34,487 nucleotides of DNA from Myxococcales bacterium (GTDB lineage Bacteria; Myxococcota; Myxococcia; Myxococcales; JAKAPL01), in assembly GCA_021783235.1 (NCBI GenBank), contig JAJXUD010000050.1, forward strand, positions 1 to 34,487, read 5' to 3'. Both the position numbers and the translations under genes were made by a program. The notes beneath the pieces are model-generated. The model was not told where the DNA came from. It saw only the letters and a program-made list of their open reading frames with translations, and made no database searches. This document shows positions 13,863 through 22,304 of this stretch, one piece after another (position 1 is the stretch's first letter; each line of letters begins with the position of its first letter).

Positions 13863-16800
13863 TCACCCCTCGATCTCGAGCAGCGCCACCGGGAACCGGC
13901 CCAAGAGCTCGGCGAGCCGAAGGACCGGCCTCCCGTCCCGGCGCCGCACGGCCACCGGCGCGCCCGTGAAGAGCTCGCCGCCCGACGCCGCGGTCAGCCG
14001 CTCGGGAAGCTCGAGCGCGGTGTCGCCCCAGCTCTCCTCGGGGTCGAGCCGCCGCCCCTCCGAGTCGAGGAGCCCCGCCCAGAGCCGCGGCGCCACCGCG
14101 ACCAGCGTCCGGCCGGCCCGCGAGCGGGCGAAGGCGACGAGCCGATCGGCCCGCGCCCCGGTGGCGGCGAGCGGCTGGTAGTCGCCGCGCCGCAGGGGCG
14201 AGGTGGCCACCCCGAGCTCGCGCAGCGACAGGTAGGTGACGTAGAGCTTGAGGCGCGGATCCTCGGGGCTCGCCGCGAGCTCGGAGGCGAGCCGGCCGCG
14301 CCGGCTCGGCCGGTCGGCCCCCCGCTCGCGCAGGTCGCTGAGCAGCCGCTCCCGGAGCGCGAAGTCGACGGGGCGCCGGTTGTCGGGATCGACGAGCGAG
14401 AAGTCCCAGAGCTCGTTGCCCTGGTAGAAGTCCGGCACCCCGGGCGAGGCCACCTTGAGGACGATCTGCGAGAGCGAGGTGTAGAGCCCCACCCGGGCGA
14501 GCCGCCGCTCGAAGGGGAGGAGGTCGTCCAGGAAGGCGTTCTGCTCGATCGGGGGCGGGCGCGCCGGCAGCGCCCGGCGGACGAAGTCGCGCAGCGCCGC
14601 CTCGTAGGCGAGGTCGGGGTTCACCCAGCTCGTGTTCACCTTCGCCTCGCGGGCGGCCTTCTGCGCGTAGGCCTCGAGCCGGCCGAGCAGCGCCTCCCAC
14701 GACGCCTCCGAGATCTCGCCGAGCGGCCAGACGCCGAGGAGCGTCTGGTAGAAGAGCAGCCGGTCGGTCGGATCGGGCGCGAGGCGGCCGTCTTCGAGCT
14801 CGGTCTCGAGCGAGCGGTGGAGCGTGGTCCAGCGCTCGAGGTGCCGCTCCCACTCGTGCGGCAGCTCGGAGAGCGCGTAGAGCCGCGCCCGGACGTCCTC
14901 GCTCCGCTTCGTGTCGTGGGTCGAGGTCGCGAGCAACGAGTGCGGCCAGCGCGCCGCCCGCTCGTGGTTCTGCGCGTGGAAGCTCTGCGGCGACCGGCCG
15001 AAGCGCTCGGGCTCGCCCCCCACCTCGTTCTGCGCCACGAGCCGGCAGTAGACGTAGAAGGCGGTGTCCTCGACCCCCTTCGCCATCACCGGCCCGGTGA
15101 GCTGCTGGAGCCGGAGCGCGAAGGCGAAGCGCTCGGCCCGCTCGGCGGGCGGCACCTCCGCGCCCCCGGGCACGAGCAGGCTCTCGATGAAGTCGTAGAT
15201 CGACGGGCTCGCGGTGGGGTCGCGCCGCTTCGCCCGCTCCACGGCCCAGCGCAGGTAGCGCCGGTCGCCCGGGTCCATCCAGTCGCCGCGGCCCTCGGCC
15301 TCCGCCCGCCGGCCGCTCGGGCCGGCCTCCTCCGGCCCGAGCTCGCCCTCGCGCAGGTAGGTCCGGTAGACGGGGAAGCAGGCGAGCAGCTCGACGAGCG
15401 CGCGGGTGAGGCTGCGCAGGGTGAAGTCGCGCGTCCGCCGGTCGTGCTCGGAGAGCCGGTTCAGGCGGCGGGCGAGCACGTTGATCTCGCTCGCCATGGT
15501 GGAGCCCAGGATCCGCTTCTTCGCCTGGTAGACGAGCTCGTCGTAGTCGACCGCGCGGCCGACCGCGCGCTCGTAGATCCGGCTGAACGCGGCCTCGTTC
15601 TCCGGCGCCACGAAGAGGCCGCCGAGCGCGTTCGAGAACTCGTAGCCCGTGGTGCCGTGGATCGCCCAGGAGGGCGGGATCCGCTCGCGGCCGGTCAGGA
15701 TCTTCTCGGCCACGACGTAGAGCGGCCGAAAGAGCGGCGAGCTGGGATCGCGCGCCACCTCCGCCGCGAAGCGCCGCTCGAGCTCGGGCTCGAGATCGGC
15801 GAAGGCCTCGACCGGCTGCCCGAGCTCGCGGGCGACGCCTCGGGCGGTCGAGAGGGCGTAACCCAGCTGGAGCCGCCGGAAGTACTCGGTGGGATCGTAG
15901 AGGCCGTCCGGGTGGTCGATCCGCAGGCCGACGACGTTGCCGCGCCGGATCCGCTCGAAGACGCGCCGGTGCGCCTCCTCGAAGACGACCGGGTCCTCGA
16001 CGCGGATGGCGGCCAGGTCGTTGATGTCGAAGAAGCGCCGGTAGTTGATCTCCTCGCCGGCGACGCGCCAGTGGGCGAGCCGGTAGACCTGGGCGTCGAG
16101 CAGCGCGTCGAGCTCGTCGAAGCTGCGCGGATCGCCCGGCCGGCCGTTCAGCTCGGCGACGTTCTCCTCGATGAACGAGCGGACCCCGGGGCAGCGCTCG
16201 CAGAGCCGGGCGAGCCTGCGCTTGAGGACCTCCTTGTCGCGCTCCCGCTCGGCGCAGGGGCCGGGCTCGGTCTCGGTGGCGGGCGGCAGCTTGCCGAAGG
16301 CCGCCACCAGGCTGTCGAAGTCCTCGAGATCCTCCTTGGGGGCGGCGAGCCGATCGCGGCCCCGGCCGAGGATGCGCGGGTAGCTGCGCGGGTCGAGCGG
16401 CAGCCGCTGCTCCCAGTAGCGGACCTCGAAGGCGCCGGCCTCGTGGGAGAGCCGCAGCTCGCCCCGCTCGAGGACGAGGCCGTACTGGTCGCCGAGGATC
16501 GGCAAGAGCAGCCGGCCGTGCAGCTCGTCCTTGACCGGCTCCCAGTCGATGTCGAAGAAGCGCGCCGAAGGCGAGCTCTGGCCGCTCTCGAGGACGGCCG
16601 TCCAGAGCGCGTTCGAGAAGCCCACCCCCATGTGGTTCGGCACGACGTCGAGCAGCGCGCCGAGCCCCGCCCGGGAGAGCGCCTGCTCGAGCTCCTCGAG
16701 CTCCTCCTCGCCACCGATCTCCGGGTTGAGCCGCTGGTGGTCGACGACGTCGTAGCCGTGCCGGCTGCCGGGCATCGCCGCGAAGTAGGGCGAGAGGTAG

Positions 16801-16970
16801 ACGTCCGAGATCCCGAGCGCCGCGAGGTAGGGGACGAGCGCCGCGGCGTCCCGGAAGCGAAAGCCCGAGTGGAGCTGCAGCCGGTAGGTCGCGACCGGCC
16901 GGCGGCGATCGAGCAGGCGGCCGAGCGTCCGCTCGGCGATCTCGGCGACGATGGAGGGATCTCCCGGCAT
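13863..16970 (-). CDS. treY: Malto-oligosyltrehalose synthase (TreY)
   Basis: TreY is a GH13 enzyme that isomerises the reducing-end alpha-1,4 bond of maltodextrins to alpha,alpha-1,1, giving maltooligosyl trehalose for TreZ to release trehalose. From ATG 16970 it has 1035 aa. Motifs: TYRLQLHSGF (28-37), YLSPYF (58-63), GSRHGYDVVDH (68-78), DVVPNHMGV (108-116), GLRIDHPDG (348-356) with nucleophile Asp352, VVAEKILTG (419-427) with acid/base Glu422, and STHDTKRSEDVR with the third acidic residue. No ribosome site is clear. An in-frame TTG at 17036 would add 22 Arg-rich residues and looks less likely. No treZ or glycogen gene lies nearby. Confidence 0.92.
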   Translation of the reverse strand: MPGDPSIVAEIAERTLGRLLDRRRPVATYRLQLHSGFRFRDAAALVPYLAALGISDVYLSPYFAAMPGSRHGYDVVDHQRLNPEIGGEEELEELEQALSRAGLGALLDVVPNHMGVGFSNALWTAVLESGQSSPSARFFDIDWEPVKDELHGRLLLPILGDQYGLVLERGELRLSHEAGAFEVRYWEQRLPLDPRSYPRILGRGRDRLAAPKEDLEDFDSLVAAFGKLPPATETEPGPCAERERDKEVLKRRLARLCERCPGVRSFIEENVAELNGRPGDPRSFDELDALLDAQVYRLAHWRVAGEEINYRRFFDINDLAAIRVEDPVVFEEAHRRVFERIRRGNVVGLRIDHPDGLYDPTEYFRRLQLGYALSTARGVARELGQPVEAFADLEPELERRFAAEVARDPSSPLFRPLYVVAEKILTGRERIPPSWAIHGTTGYEFSNALGGLFVAPENEAAFSRIYERAVGRAVDYDELVYQAKKRILGSTMASEINVLARRLNRLSEHDRRTRDFTLRSLTRALVELLACFPVYRTYLREGELGPEEAGPSGRRAEAEGRGDWMDPGDRRYLRWAVERAKRRDPTASPSIYDFIESLLVPGGAEVPPAERAERFAFALRLQQLTGPVMAKGVEDTAFYVYCRLVAQNEVGGEPERFGRSPQSFHAQNHERAARWPHSLLATSTHDTKRSEDVRARLYALSELPHEWERHLERWTTLHRSLETELEDGRLAPDPTDRLLFYQTLLGVWPLGEISEASWEALLGRLEAYAQKAAREAKVNTSWVNPDLAYEAALRDFVRRALPARPPPIEQNAFLDDLLPFERRLARVGLYTSLSQIVLKVASPGVPDFYQGNELWDFSLVDPDNRRPVDFALRERLLSDLRERGADRPSRRGRLASELAASPEDPRLKLYVTYLSLRELGVATSPLRRGDYQPLAATGARADRLVAFARSRAGRTLVAVAPRLWAGLLDSEGRRLDPEESWGDTALELPERLTAASGGELFTGAPVAVRRRDGRPVLRLAELLGRFPVALLEIEG

Positions 16971-17226
16971 TCGCGTGAAACCCGCGGAGGGAAAGCTGGG
17001 GCGCGAGCGGCCCCGGCGGTAGGGCCGCGCCCCCAATCGATCGCCCTCGCGCAGTGCGAGCCGGGAAGGGCGTCTCTCGCAGCCGCGGACTACTACGCGC
17101 GTGCTCGAGCATCACCGCCTCGCGTGAAACCATCAGCTCGAGAGACTTGACGCGCACTTGTGATTGCAAAGCGACCTCTGCTCTGTCAGAAGTCTTCCCG
17201 TTCTGGCTTGCCTGTGAGGGGTGCTC
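16971..17226. other. Region between treY and the lipoprotein locus
   Basis: No convincing gene. It contains a 12-bp repeat TCGCGTGAAACC at 16971-16982 and 17120-17131, and a decayed copy of the 3' end of the DUF47 gene at 17072-17120. From about 17120 the DNA is visibly less GC-rich than the surrounding genes. TTGACG at 17147-17152 resembles a -35 box, but no good -10 follows at 17 bases. Confidence 0.55.
17072..17120 (-). pseudogene. Remnant copy of the DUF47 gene 3' end (left direct repeat)
   Basis: This segment aligns with 18551-18596, which is the 3' end of the DUF47 gene plus downstream bases. GTCTCTCGCAG is identical (17072-17082 and 18551-18561). The 19-base block TGCTCGAGCATCACCGCCT (17102-17120) differs at one base from 18578-18596. 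The stretch between has small indels. Read on the minus strand it encodes AVMLEHA, against AVMLKHA at the true C-terminus, but the stop is lost. It is a decayed duplicate, not a gene. Confidence 0.7.
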
Positions 17227-17298
17227 ATGAACCGCTGGCTTCTCGGCTGGATCTCGTTCTTTCTCAAACGCTTACGGCCTGAAGGGGCGCTGAAATGA
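17227..17298 (+). CDS. Possible 23-aa leader peptide
   Basis: ATG 17227 opens a 23-codon frame starting MNRWLLGWISFFLKRLR, a hydrophobic-plus-basic peptide. GAGGGG stands 6 bases before its ATG. Its TGA overlaps the ATG of the lipoprotein gene (ATGA), the same coupling used by real operon genes here. It may be a regulatory leader or simply a chance frame; codon use is not biased enough to decide. Confidence 0.35.
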   Translation: MNRWLLGWISFFLKRLRPEGALK

Positions 17299-18509
17299 CG
17301 CCGCGCCTCTTGGCCTCGCTGGGCCTTCTCGGATCCCTCGCCACGGCCTGCTGCTTCAGATCACTCCCTGCGTCGGACGGCGGCCTGCCGGGAGGCGGCA
17401 CCTCGAACGCCGCCGGCACGGGGACTTCCTCGGGGGGATCCACGGCTGGCGGATCCACAAGCGGCGGTTGCGCTCCGGACATGGGGACCTGCTGCGTTCC
17501 GGGCAACGGGGTGGGCTGCTGTAATCCATCCCAGGCAACCTGTTGCCTCACCACCGGAAAGGGGCAGGCGTGTGACTTGTTCCCCGATGGCGGTTCGACG
17601 TGCGGCCCAGGGGATTCGTGCGTCCCGGAGCCGACGTCCTTCCCCACTGGGCTATGCGAAGTCAATTGCTCCAGCCCCGCCAATACCTGCTTGGGAGCAG
17701 GCTATCCCGCCTGCACGATTTCCTCCGACGCCGGACTGACCACCTGCGTGAACGCAACCTACTCGGGGCTCCAGCCATTCGATCCGGGCTGGCCGAGCCA
17801 TGGCTGGGCAGTCGTCGGCACGGCACCCGACGGGCAGTGCGGCTGCGTCCAGGACTTCCCGCTCTACGAGTTCGCGCCCTGCCCGGGGCACGTGACCAAC
17901 TCCCAGAACCAGGCGGAGTGCGGCTGCCCGCTCCAGTGCGCCGGGCCGACGCCCTACGATCACTTCTGCGAGTTCCCCTGCCCGAATGGCGAGGACGACT
18001 GCCCCTGGAACGCGGATTGCGCCACCTACGCCGCCGGCAACAAGGCCTGCGCACCGAATCCCTGCACCGACGCCGGCACCGGCTGCGGCAACAGCCTCAA
18101 CCCGGGGACCTGCATGCCGATGTGGACCTACTCCGGCCCCTCGCTCTACTGCTTCGAGGGCGGCGCCTCGCTCGGCCACTGCAACCCCGATCCGTACTAC
18201 CCGCGAAAGGACCGCTCGTACGCCTGCCGGGCGGGCTACTACTGCCTCGCGACCGCGCCCGACGCCGGCAGTTGCACGCCGATCTGCGACCCGAACGCTC
18301 CAAACCCGAACGCGAACGGCTGCCCCGCCGGGACCCACTGCGGTGTCGTCTTCGACGGCGTCCCGACCTTCGGCGCCTGCGTCGCCTGCCTGCCGAGGCG
18401 CGCGCCCTGCCAGGCCAACGCCGACTGTTGCAGCGGCGACTGCGAGCCCGGCTGCAGCTTCGACTACTCCCAGGGCGGCTGGGGGCAAGGCTGCATGGAG
18501 TGCCGCTAG
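17295..18509 (+). CDS. Large Cys-rich lipoprotein
   Basis: This 404-aa protein has lipobox ATAC with Cys19 (followed by another Cys). A Gly/Ser/Thr linker spans about 29-58; the rest is a Cys-rich chain with many CxxC, CC and PDAG/TDAG motifs and a final QGCMECR. It resembles the disulphide-rich secreted proteins common in myxobacteria, with no catalytic motif. GAAGGGG lies 7-13 bases before the ATG. The 5' half uses more A/T-ending codons than neighbours, and the gene is flanked by direct repeats, both consistent with insertion or transfer. An 8-bp inverted repeat (CGAGGCGC, 18512-18541) follows the stop. Confidence 0.8.
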   Translation: MTPRLLASLGLLGSLATACCFRSLPASDGGLPGGGTSNAAGTGTSSGGSTAGGSTSGGCAPDMGTCCVPGNGVGCCNPSQATCCLTTGKGQACDLFPDGGSTCGPGDSCVPEPTSFPTGLCEVNCSSPANTCLGAGYPACTISSDAGLTTCVNATYSGLQPFDPGWPSHGWAVVGTAPDGQCGCVQDFPLYEFAPCPGHVTNSQNQAECGCPLQCAGPTPYDHFCEFPCPNGEDDCPWNADCATYAAGNKACAPNPCTDAGTGCGNSLNPGTCMPMWTYSGPSLYCFEGGASLGHCNPDPYYPRKDRSYACRAGYYCLATAPDAGSCTPICDPNAPNPNANGCPAGTHCGVVFDGVPTFGACVACLPRRAPCQANADCCSGDCEPGCSFDYSQGGWGQGCMECR

Positions 18510-18550
18510 AGCGAGGCGCGGCTGGCTGCGAGGGCGCCTCGGCCGCGGCC

Positions 18551-18596
18551 GTCTCTCGCAGAGCGGCCGACTACGCGTGCTTGAGCATCACCGCCT
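18551..18596. repeat. Right direct repeat at the DUF47 gene 3' end
   Basis: This is the intact partner of the remnant at 17072-17120. It covers the last codons and TAG stop (18571-18573) of the DUF47 gene and 20 bases beyond. The pair brackets about 1.43 kb that holds just the leader frame and Cys-rich lipoprotein gene. Confidence 0.7.
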
Positions 18597-19200
18597 GCAC
18601 GGCGTTCGCGACGTCCTCGCACTTGTCGGAGGCGATCTCGATCTTCTCGTAGATCTCCTTCCACTTGATGACGGCGATGGGGTCGTCCTTGCGGTCCTTC
18701 ATCAAATGCTTGAGGGCCTGGCGGAGCAGGTCGTCGCACTCGTTCTCGAGCCGGTTGATCTCGATGCAGTGCTGGTTGATCTCGGCGGCCTGCCGCAGGT
18801 TGCGCAGGTAGCCGACCGTGATCTTGACCTCCTGGCAGGCGCGCACGAGGACGTCGGCCATGGTCTTCATCGCGTCGGTCGGCCGATCGATCTCGTAGAG
18901 GTAGAGCCGGTTCGCGGTGGCGTCGATGTGGTCGAGCACGTCGTCGATGCCCGAGACGAGCCGGTGGATGTCCTCGCGCTCGAGCGGGGTCACGAAGGTC
19001 CGGTTCAGCCGATCGAGCGTCTCGTGGGTGATCCGGTCGCCCTCGTGCTCGAGCTCCTTGATGTGCCGCACCTTCTCCTCGACCCCGCTGAAGTCGCGGC
19101 AGAGGTCGGCGAGCGCCTCGGCGCCCACGAGGCTGTTCTCGGCGGCGCGCTCGAAGAGGTCGAAGAAGGTCTCGTCTCGGGGCAGCAATCGGAAGGCCAT
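18571..19200 (-). CDS. DUF47 (PhoU-like) partner of the Pit transporter
   Basis: The 209-aa all-helical protein belongs to the DUF47/YkaA family, which resembles PhoU and is usually encoded beside Pit transporters, where it is thought to modulate transport. Motifs: MAFRLLPRDETFFDLFE (1-17), KVRHIKELEHEGDRITHE (43-60) with the E/D-rich metal-binding pattern, and PLEREDIHRLVSGIDDVLD (about 72-90). The start is 15 bases after the pit stop and both are on the minus strand, so they form one operon. Its 3' end is duplicated at 17072-17120. Confidence 0.88.
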   Translation of the reverse strand: MAFRLLPRDETFFDLFERAAENSLVGAEALADLCRDFSGVEEKVRHIKELEHEGDRITHETLDRLNRTFVTPLEREDIHRLVSGIDDVLDHIDATANRLYLYEIDRPTDAMKTMADVLVRACQEVKITVGYLRNLRQAAEINQHCIEINRLENECDDLLRQALKHLMKDRKDDPIAVIKWKEIYEKIEIASDKCEDVANAVQAVMLKHA

Positions 19201-19215
19201 GCGGAACCTCGTGTC

Positions 19216-20205
19216 TCAGTGAAACAGCGCCGCGAGGGCGCGCTCGATCAGGAAGGCGAGCCCGGCGGCGGCGGGGAGCGTGAAGGCCCAGGCGGTGAGG
19301 ATGTCGAAGGTGACCCCCCACTTGACGGCCGAGAGCCGCTTCGTCGCGCCGACGCCCATGATGGTGGTCGTGATGACGTGGGTCGTCGAGACGGGGAAGC
19401 CCAGCTGGGCGGTGCCGAGGAGCACCACCGAGGCGGCGGTCTCGGCGGCGAAGCCGTCGATCGGGTCGAGCTTCACGAGCCGCATGCCGAGCGTCCGGAT
19501 GATCCGCTTGCCGCCGGTGAAGGTGCCCACCGCCATGGCGACCGCCGAGCCGAGCTTCACCCAGAGCGGCACGTAGAAGTGGTCGATCCGGCCCGAGGAG
19601 AAGAGCGCGAGCGCGATGATGCCCATGGTCTTCTGGGCGTCGTTCGAGCCGTGGGAGAAGGCCATCAGGCTCGCCGAGGCGGTCTGGAGGAGCCGGAAGC
19701 GCCGGTTCGCCGGGGCGGGGGCCTGGCGGCGGCAGATCCAGTAGAGGGCCACCGTGAGCGCGCCGCCCACGAAGAAGCCGATGAGGGGCGAGGTGAGGGT
19801 GGGGACGATGACCTTCCGGAAGATGTCGAACCAGCGCACCCCCACGGAGCCGGCGCGGGCGAGCACCGCGCCCACCATGCCGCCGACGAGGGCATGGGAC
19901 GAGGACGACGGCAGCCCGAACCACCAGGTGACGAGGTTCCAGCCGATGGCGCCGAGCAGCGCCGCCTCGACGACCGCCTGAGTCACCGCCGTCGAGTGGA
20001 CGATGCCCTGCCCCAGGGTGGCGGCGACCTGGGTGGAGACGAGCGCGCCGGCGAAGTTCAAGACGGCGGCGAGGACGAGGGCCACGGTCGGCGGCAGGGC
20101 CCGCGTCGAGATCGAGGTCGCGACGGCGTTGGCGGAGTCGTGGAAGCCGTTCGTGTAGTCGAACACGAGCGCGGTCGCGACGATGGCGAAGAGGCCGAGG
20201 AGCAT
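19216..20205 (-). CDS. pit: Low-affinity inorganic phosphate transporter (Pit)
   Basis: This 329-aa PHO4/Pit-family membrane protein imports metal-phosphate by proton (or sodium) symport. The two signature repeats are GFHDSANAVATSIST (20-34) and MAFSHGSNDAQKTMGI (near 190), each with the conserved Asn-Asp/Asp-Ser-Ala-Asn core. About ten hydrophobic segments are visible, and the second half of the fold shows GFPVSTTHVITTTIMG. It is divergent from pstS. The intergenic Pho box is oriented toward pstS, so Pit is probably not induced by PhoB. Confidence 0.92.
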   Translation of the reverse strand: MLLGLFAIVATALVFDYTNGFHDSANAVATSISTRALPPTVALVLAAVLNFAGALVSTQVAATLGQGIVHSTAVTQAVVEAALLGAIGWNLVTWWFGLPSSSSHALVGGMVGAVLARAGSVGVRWFDIFRKVIVPTLTSPLIGFFVGGALTVALYWICRRQAPAPANRRFRLLQTASASLMAFSHGSNDAQKTMGIIALALFSSGRIDHFYVPLWVKLGSAVAMAVGTFTGGKRIIRTLGMRLVKLDPIDGFAAETAASVVLLGTAQLGFPVSTTHVITTTIMGVGATKRLSAVKWGVTFDILTAWAFTLPAAAGLAFLIERALAALFH

Positions 20206-20254
20206 GGCGCAGCCCGGCTTCTACCCCACCCCGGGGGCAGCGGCAGCAGCTTTT

Positions 20255-20309
20255 CGTCACGGATCCGTCACGAGGCTTTCACGGCAACGGCATCGCCCAC
20301 CTCTATCCT
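20255..20309 (+). promoter_or_regulatory. Pho box and promoter for pstS
   Basis: Four units at exact 11-bp spacing start at 20255 (CGTCAC), 20266 (CGTCAC), 20277 (TTTCAC) and 20288 (CGGCAT). They match the PhoB direct-repeat pattern CTGTCAT-N4. A TATCCT -10 element follows at 20304-20309, with the last Pho unit replacing the -35 box. GGAGG at 20322-20326 is the pstS ribosome site. PhoB encoded downstream would bind here under phosphate limitation, an autoregulated loop. Confidence 0.7.
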
Positions 20310-20331
20310 CGAGGCCTCTGTGGAGGTCCAC

Positions 20332-21363
20332 ATGCGCCGCCTGCTCCTCTGCCTCTCCTTCGCCCTCTCGCTCGCCGGTTCCCTCTCGGCCTCCGCCCAG
20401 ACGCTGGTCAACGGGGCCGGCTCGACCTTCATCTTCCCGCTCGCCTCGAAGTGGTTCAGCGAGTACGCCGCCATCGACCCCGGCGTCCGCTTCAACTACC
20501 AGTCGATCGGCTCGGGCGCGGGCATCCGGCAGGTCATCGACCGGACCGTCGACTTCGGCGCCAGCGACGCGCCGCTCACCGACGCCCAGCTGGCCACGGC
20601 CCCAGACCTCCTCCACGTCCCGGCGACGCTCGGCGCGGTGGCCGTGGCCTACCGGCTCCCCGGGAACCCCGCGCTCAGGCTCTCGGCCGAGACGCTCGCC
20701 GGCCTCTACCTCGGTGAGATCTCGAGCTGGGACGACCCGCGCGTCGCGAACGACAACCCGGGCGTCGCGCTGCCGAAGCTCGCCGTGACGGTGGTCCACC
20801 GCTCGGACGGCAGCGGCACCAGCGCCATCTTCACCGACTACCTCGCGAAGGTGAGCCCGACCTGGGCCGCCAAGGTCCGCCATGGCACGGCCGTCCACTG
20901 GCCGGTCGGCCTGGGCGGCAAGGGGAACGAGGGCGTCAGCGGCCAGCTCTCGCAGATCCCGGGATCGGTGGGCTACGTCGAGCTCGCCTACGCGGCCCAG
21001 AACCGGCTGCCCGTGGCGAAGCTCCGAAACCGCGCGGGCGCCTGGGTCTCGCCCACGGTCGAGTCGACGAGCGCGGCGGCGAGGGCGAGCTCGATCCCGA
21101 AGGATCTGCGCGTCTCGCTGACGGACTCGCCCGGCCCGGACGCCTACCCGATCGCCGGCTTCAGCTACCTGCTCGTCCACCGCGACCAGACGGACCCGGT
21201 GAAGGGGCCCGCGCTCGCCCGCTTCCTCGAGTGGGCGCTGCACGCGGGGCAGAAGGACGCGCCCGCGCTCCTCTACGCGCCGCTGCCCGCGAACGTCGTG
21301 GCGTTGGACGAGGAGGTCTTGCGGCAGCTCACGCTGAACGGCCGGCCGCTGCCGATCCGATGA
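20332..21363 (+). CDS. pstS: Phosphate-binding protein PstS
   Basis: PstS is the periplasmic phosphate receptor of the high-affinity PstSCAB ABC importer. It has 343 aa with a signal peptide (about 1-23, SASAQ). Ligand motifs: GAGSTF, IGSGAGIRQ, FGASDAPL and HRSDGSGTSAIF, which line the phosphate pocket in the family. Start: ATG after GGAGG. It is the first gene of a seven-gene operon; its stop overlaps pstC by four bases (ATGA). Confidence 0.94.
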   Translation: MRRLLLCLSFALSLAGSLSASAQTLVNGAGSTFIFPLASKWFSEYAAIDPGVRFNYQSIGSGAGIRQVIDRTVDFGASDAPLTDAQLATAPDLLHVPATLGAVAVAYRLPGNPALRLSAETLAGLYLGEISSWDDPRVANDNPGVALPKLAVTVVHRSDGSGTSAIFTDYLAKVSPTWAAKVRHGTAVHWPVGLGGKGNEGVSGQLSQIPGSVGYVELAYAAQNRLPVAKLRNRAGAWVSPTVESTSAAARASSIPKDLRVSLTDSPGPDAYPIAGFSYLLVHRDQTDPVKGPALARFLEWALHAGQKDAPALLYAPLPANVVALDEEVLRQLTLNGRPLPIR

Positions 21364-22304
21364 CCGAGGCCGTCCTCCCCGTGGCCGCGACGCGCCACCG
21401 ATCGCTCGCGCCCCGCCGGACCGGCGACCGGCTCTGGCGGCTCCTGCTCGCGCTCCTCGGCCTCGGGGTCGTCCTCGCGCTCTTCTTCGTCGCCCGCGAG
21501 CTCTGGGAGCTCTCGCGGCCGAGCCTGCGTCGGTTCGGCCTCTCGTTCCTCTCCTCCACCGACTGGGATCCCACGAGCGACGCCTTCGGCGCGCTCCCCT
21601 TCGCCGTGGGCACCCTCTGGACCACCGCGATCGCGCTCCTCCTCGCCGCGCCGGTCGGCCTCGGCGGCGCGATCTTCCTCGCCGAGATGGCGCCGCCACG
21701 GCTGCGGGCCGTGCTCCGCTTCCCCATCGAGCTGCTCGCCGCCATCCCGAGCGTCGTCTACGGCCTCTGGGGCCTCTTCGTCGTCGCCCCGCTCCTCCGC
21801 GCCGGCCTCGAGCCCCGGCTCGGGGCGCTCGGCCTCTCGATCTTCGAGGGGCCGCCCGTCGGCGTCGGGATCCTCTGCGCCGGCCTCGTCCTCGCGGTGA
21901 TGGTGCTGCCCACGCTGGTCTCGCTCTCGATCGACGTCCTCGTCGCCGTGCCCCGTTCGCAGCGCGAGGGGCTCTACGCCCTGGGCGCCACCCGCTGGGA
22001 GGCGATCCGCCTCGGGGTCCTGCCCACGGCGCGCCCGGGCCTCTTCGGGGCGGGCATGCTGGCCCTCGGCCGAGCCCTCGGCGAGACCATGGCGGTCACG
22101 ATGGTCATCGGCAACAGCCCGGAGCTGCCCCGCTCGCTGTTCGCCACCGGGGCCACCCTCTCGTCGGTCATCGCGAACGAGCTCACCGAGGCGGTGAGCC
22201 CCCTGCACCAGGCGGCCCTCGCGGAGCTCGGCCTCGTGCTCCTCGGCGGAACGCTCGCCGTCTCGGCCGTTGGGCGGCTCCTCGTCCGAAGGACGCTCGC
22301 ATGA
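21360..22304 (+). CDS. pstC: Phosphate ABC transporter permease PstC
   Basis: This is one of two membrane subunits of PstSCAB. It has 314 aa with six predicted membrane segments, the first at about 28-48. The cytoplasmic coupling loop EGLYALGATRWEAIR and the following GRALGETMAVTMVIGN are characteristic of PstC. Start and stop both use ATGA overlaps with pstS and pstA, which balances subunit synthesis. Confidence 0.94.
   Translation: MTEAVLPVAATRHRSLAPRRTGDRLWRLLLALLGLGVVLALFFVARELWELSRPSLRRFGLSFLSSTDWDPTSDAFGALPFAVGTLWTTAIALLLAAPVGLGGAIFLAEMAPPRLRAVLRFPIELLAAIPSVVYGLWGLFVVAPLLRAGLEPRLGALGLSIFEGPPVGVGILCAGLVLAVMVLPTLVSLSIDVLVAVPRSQREGLYALGATRWEAIRLGVLPTARPGLFGAGMLALGRALGETMAVTMVIGNSPELPRSLFATGATLSSVIANELTEAVSPLHQAALAELGLVLLGGTLAVSAVGRLLVRRTLA

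Noticed and set aside
16971-17036. TTG start for treY
   Set aside because: It would add 22 Arg-rich residues unlike TreY N-termini; ATG 16970 begins near the conserved region.
17072-17120. Functional second DUF47 gene
   Set aside because: Only the last few codons are recognisable, the stop is lost and the upstream part has no DUF47 motifs.
13302-17150. 1282-codon plus-strand frame
   Set aside because: It is antisense to treY, whose motifs are conserved; the composition is Arg/Gly/Glu-rich noise.
12652-17169. Single 1505-codon minus-strand frame
   Set aside because: Only its 3' 543 bases are real (the Cys-rich lipoprotein). The rest is an out-of-frame reading of treY and the beta-barrel.
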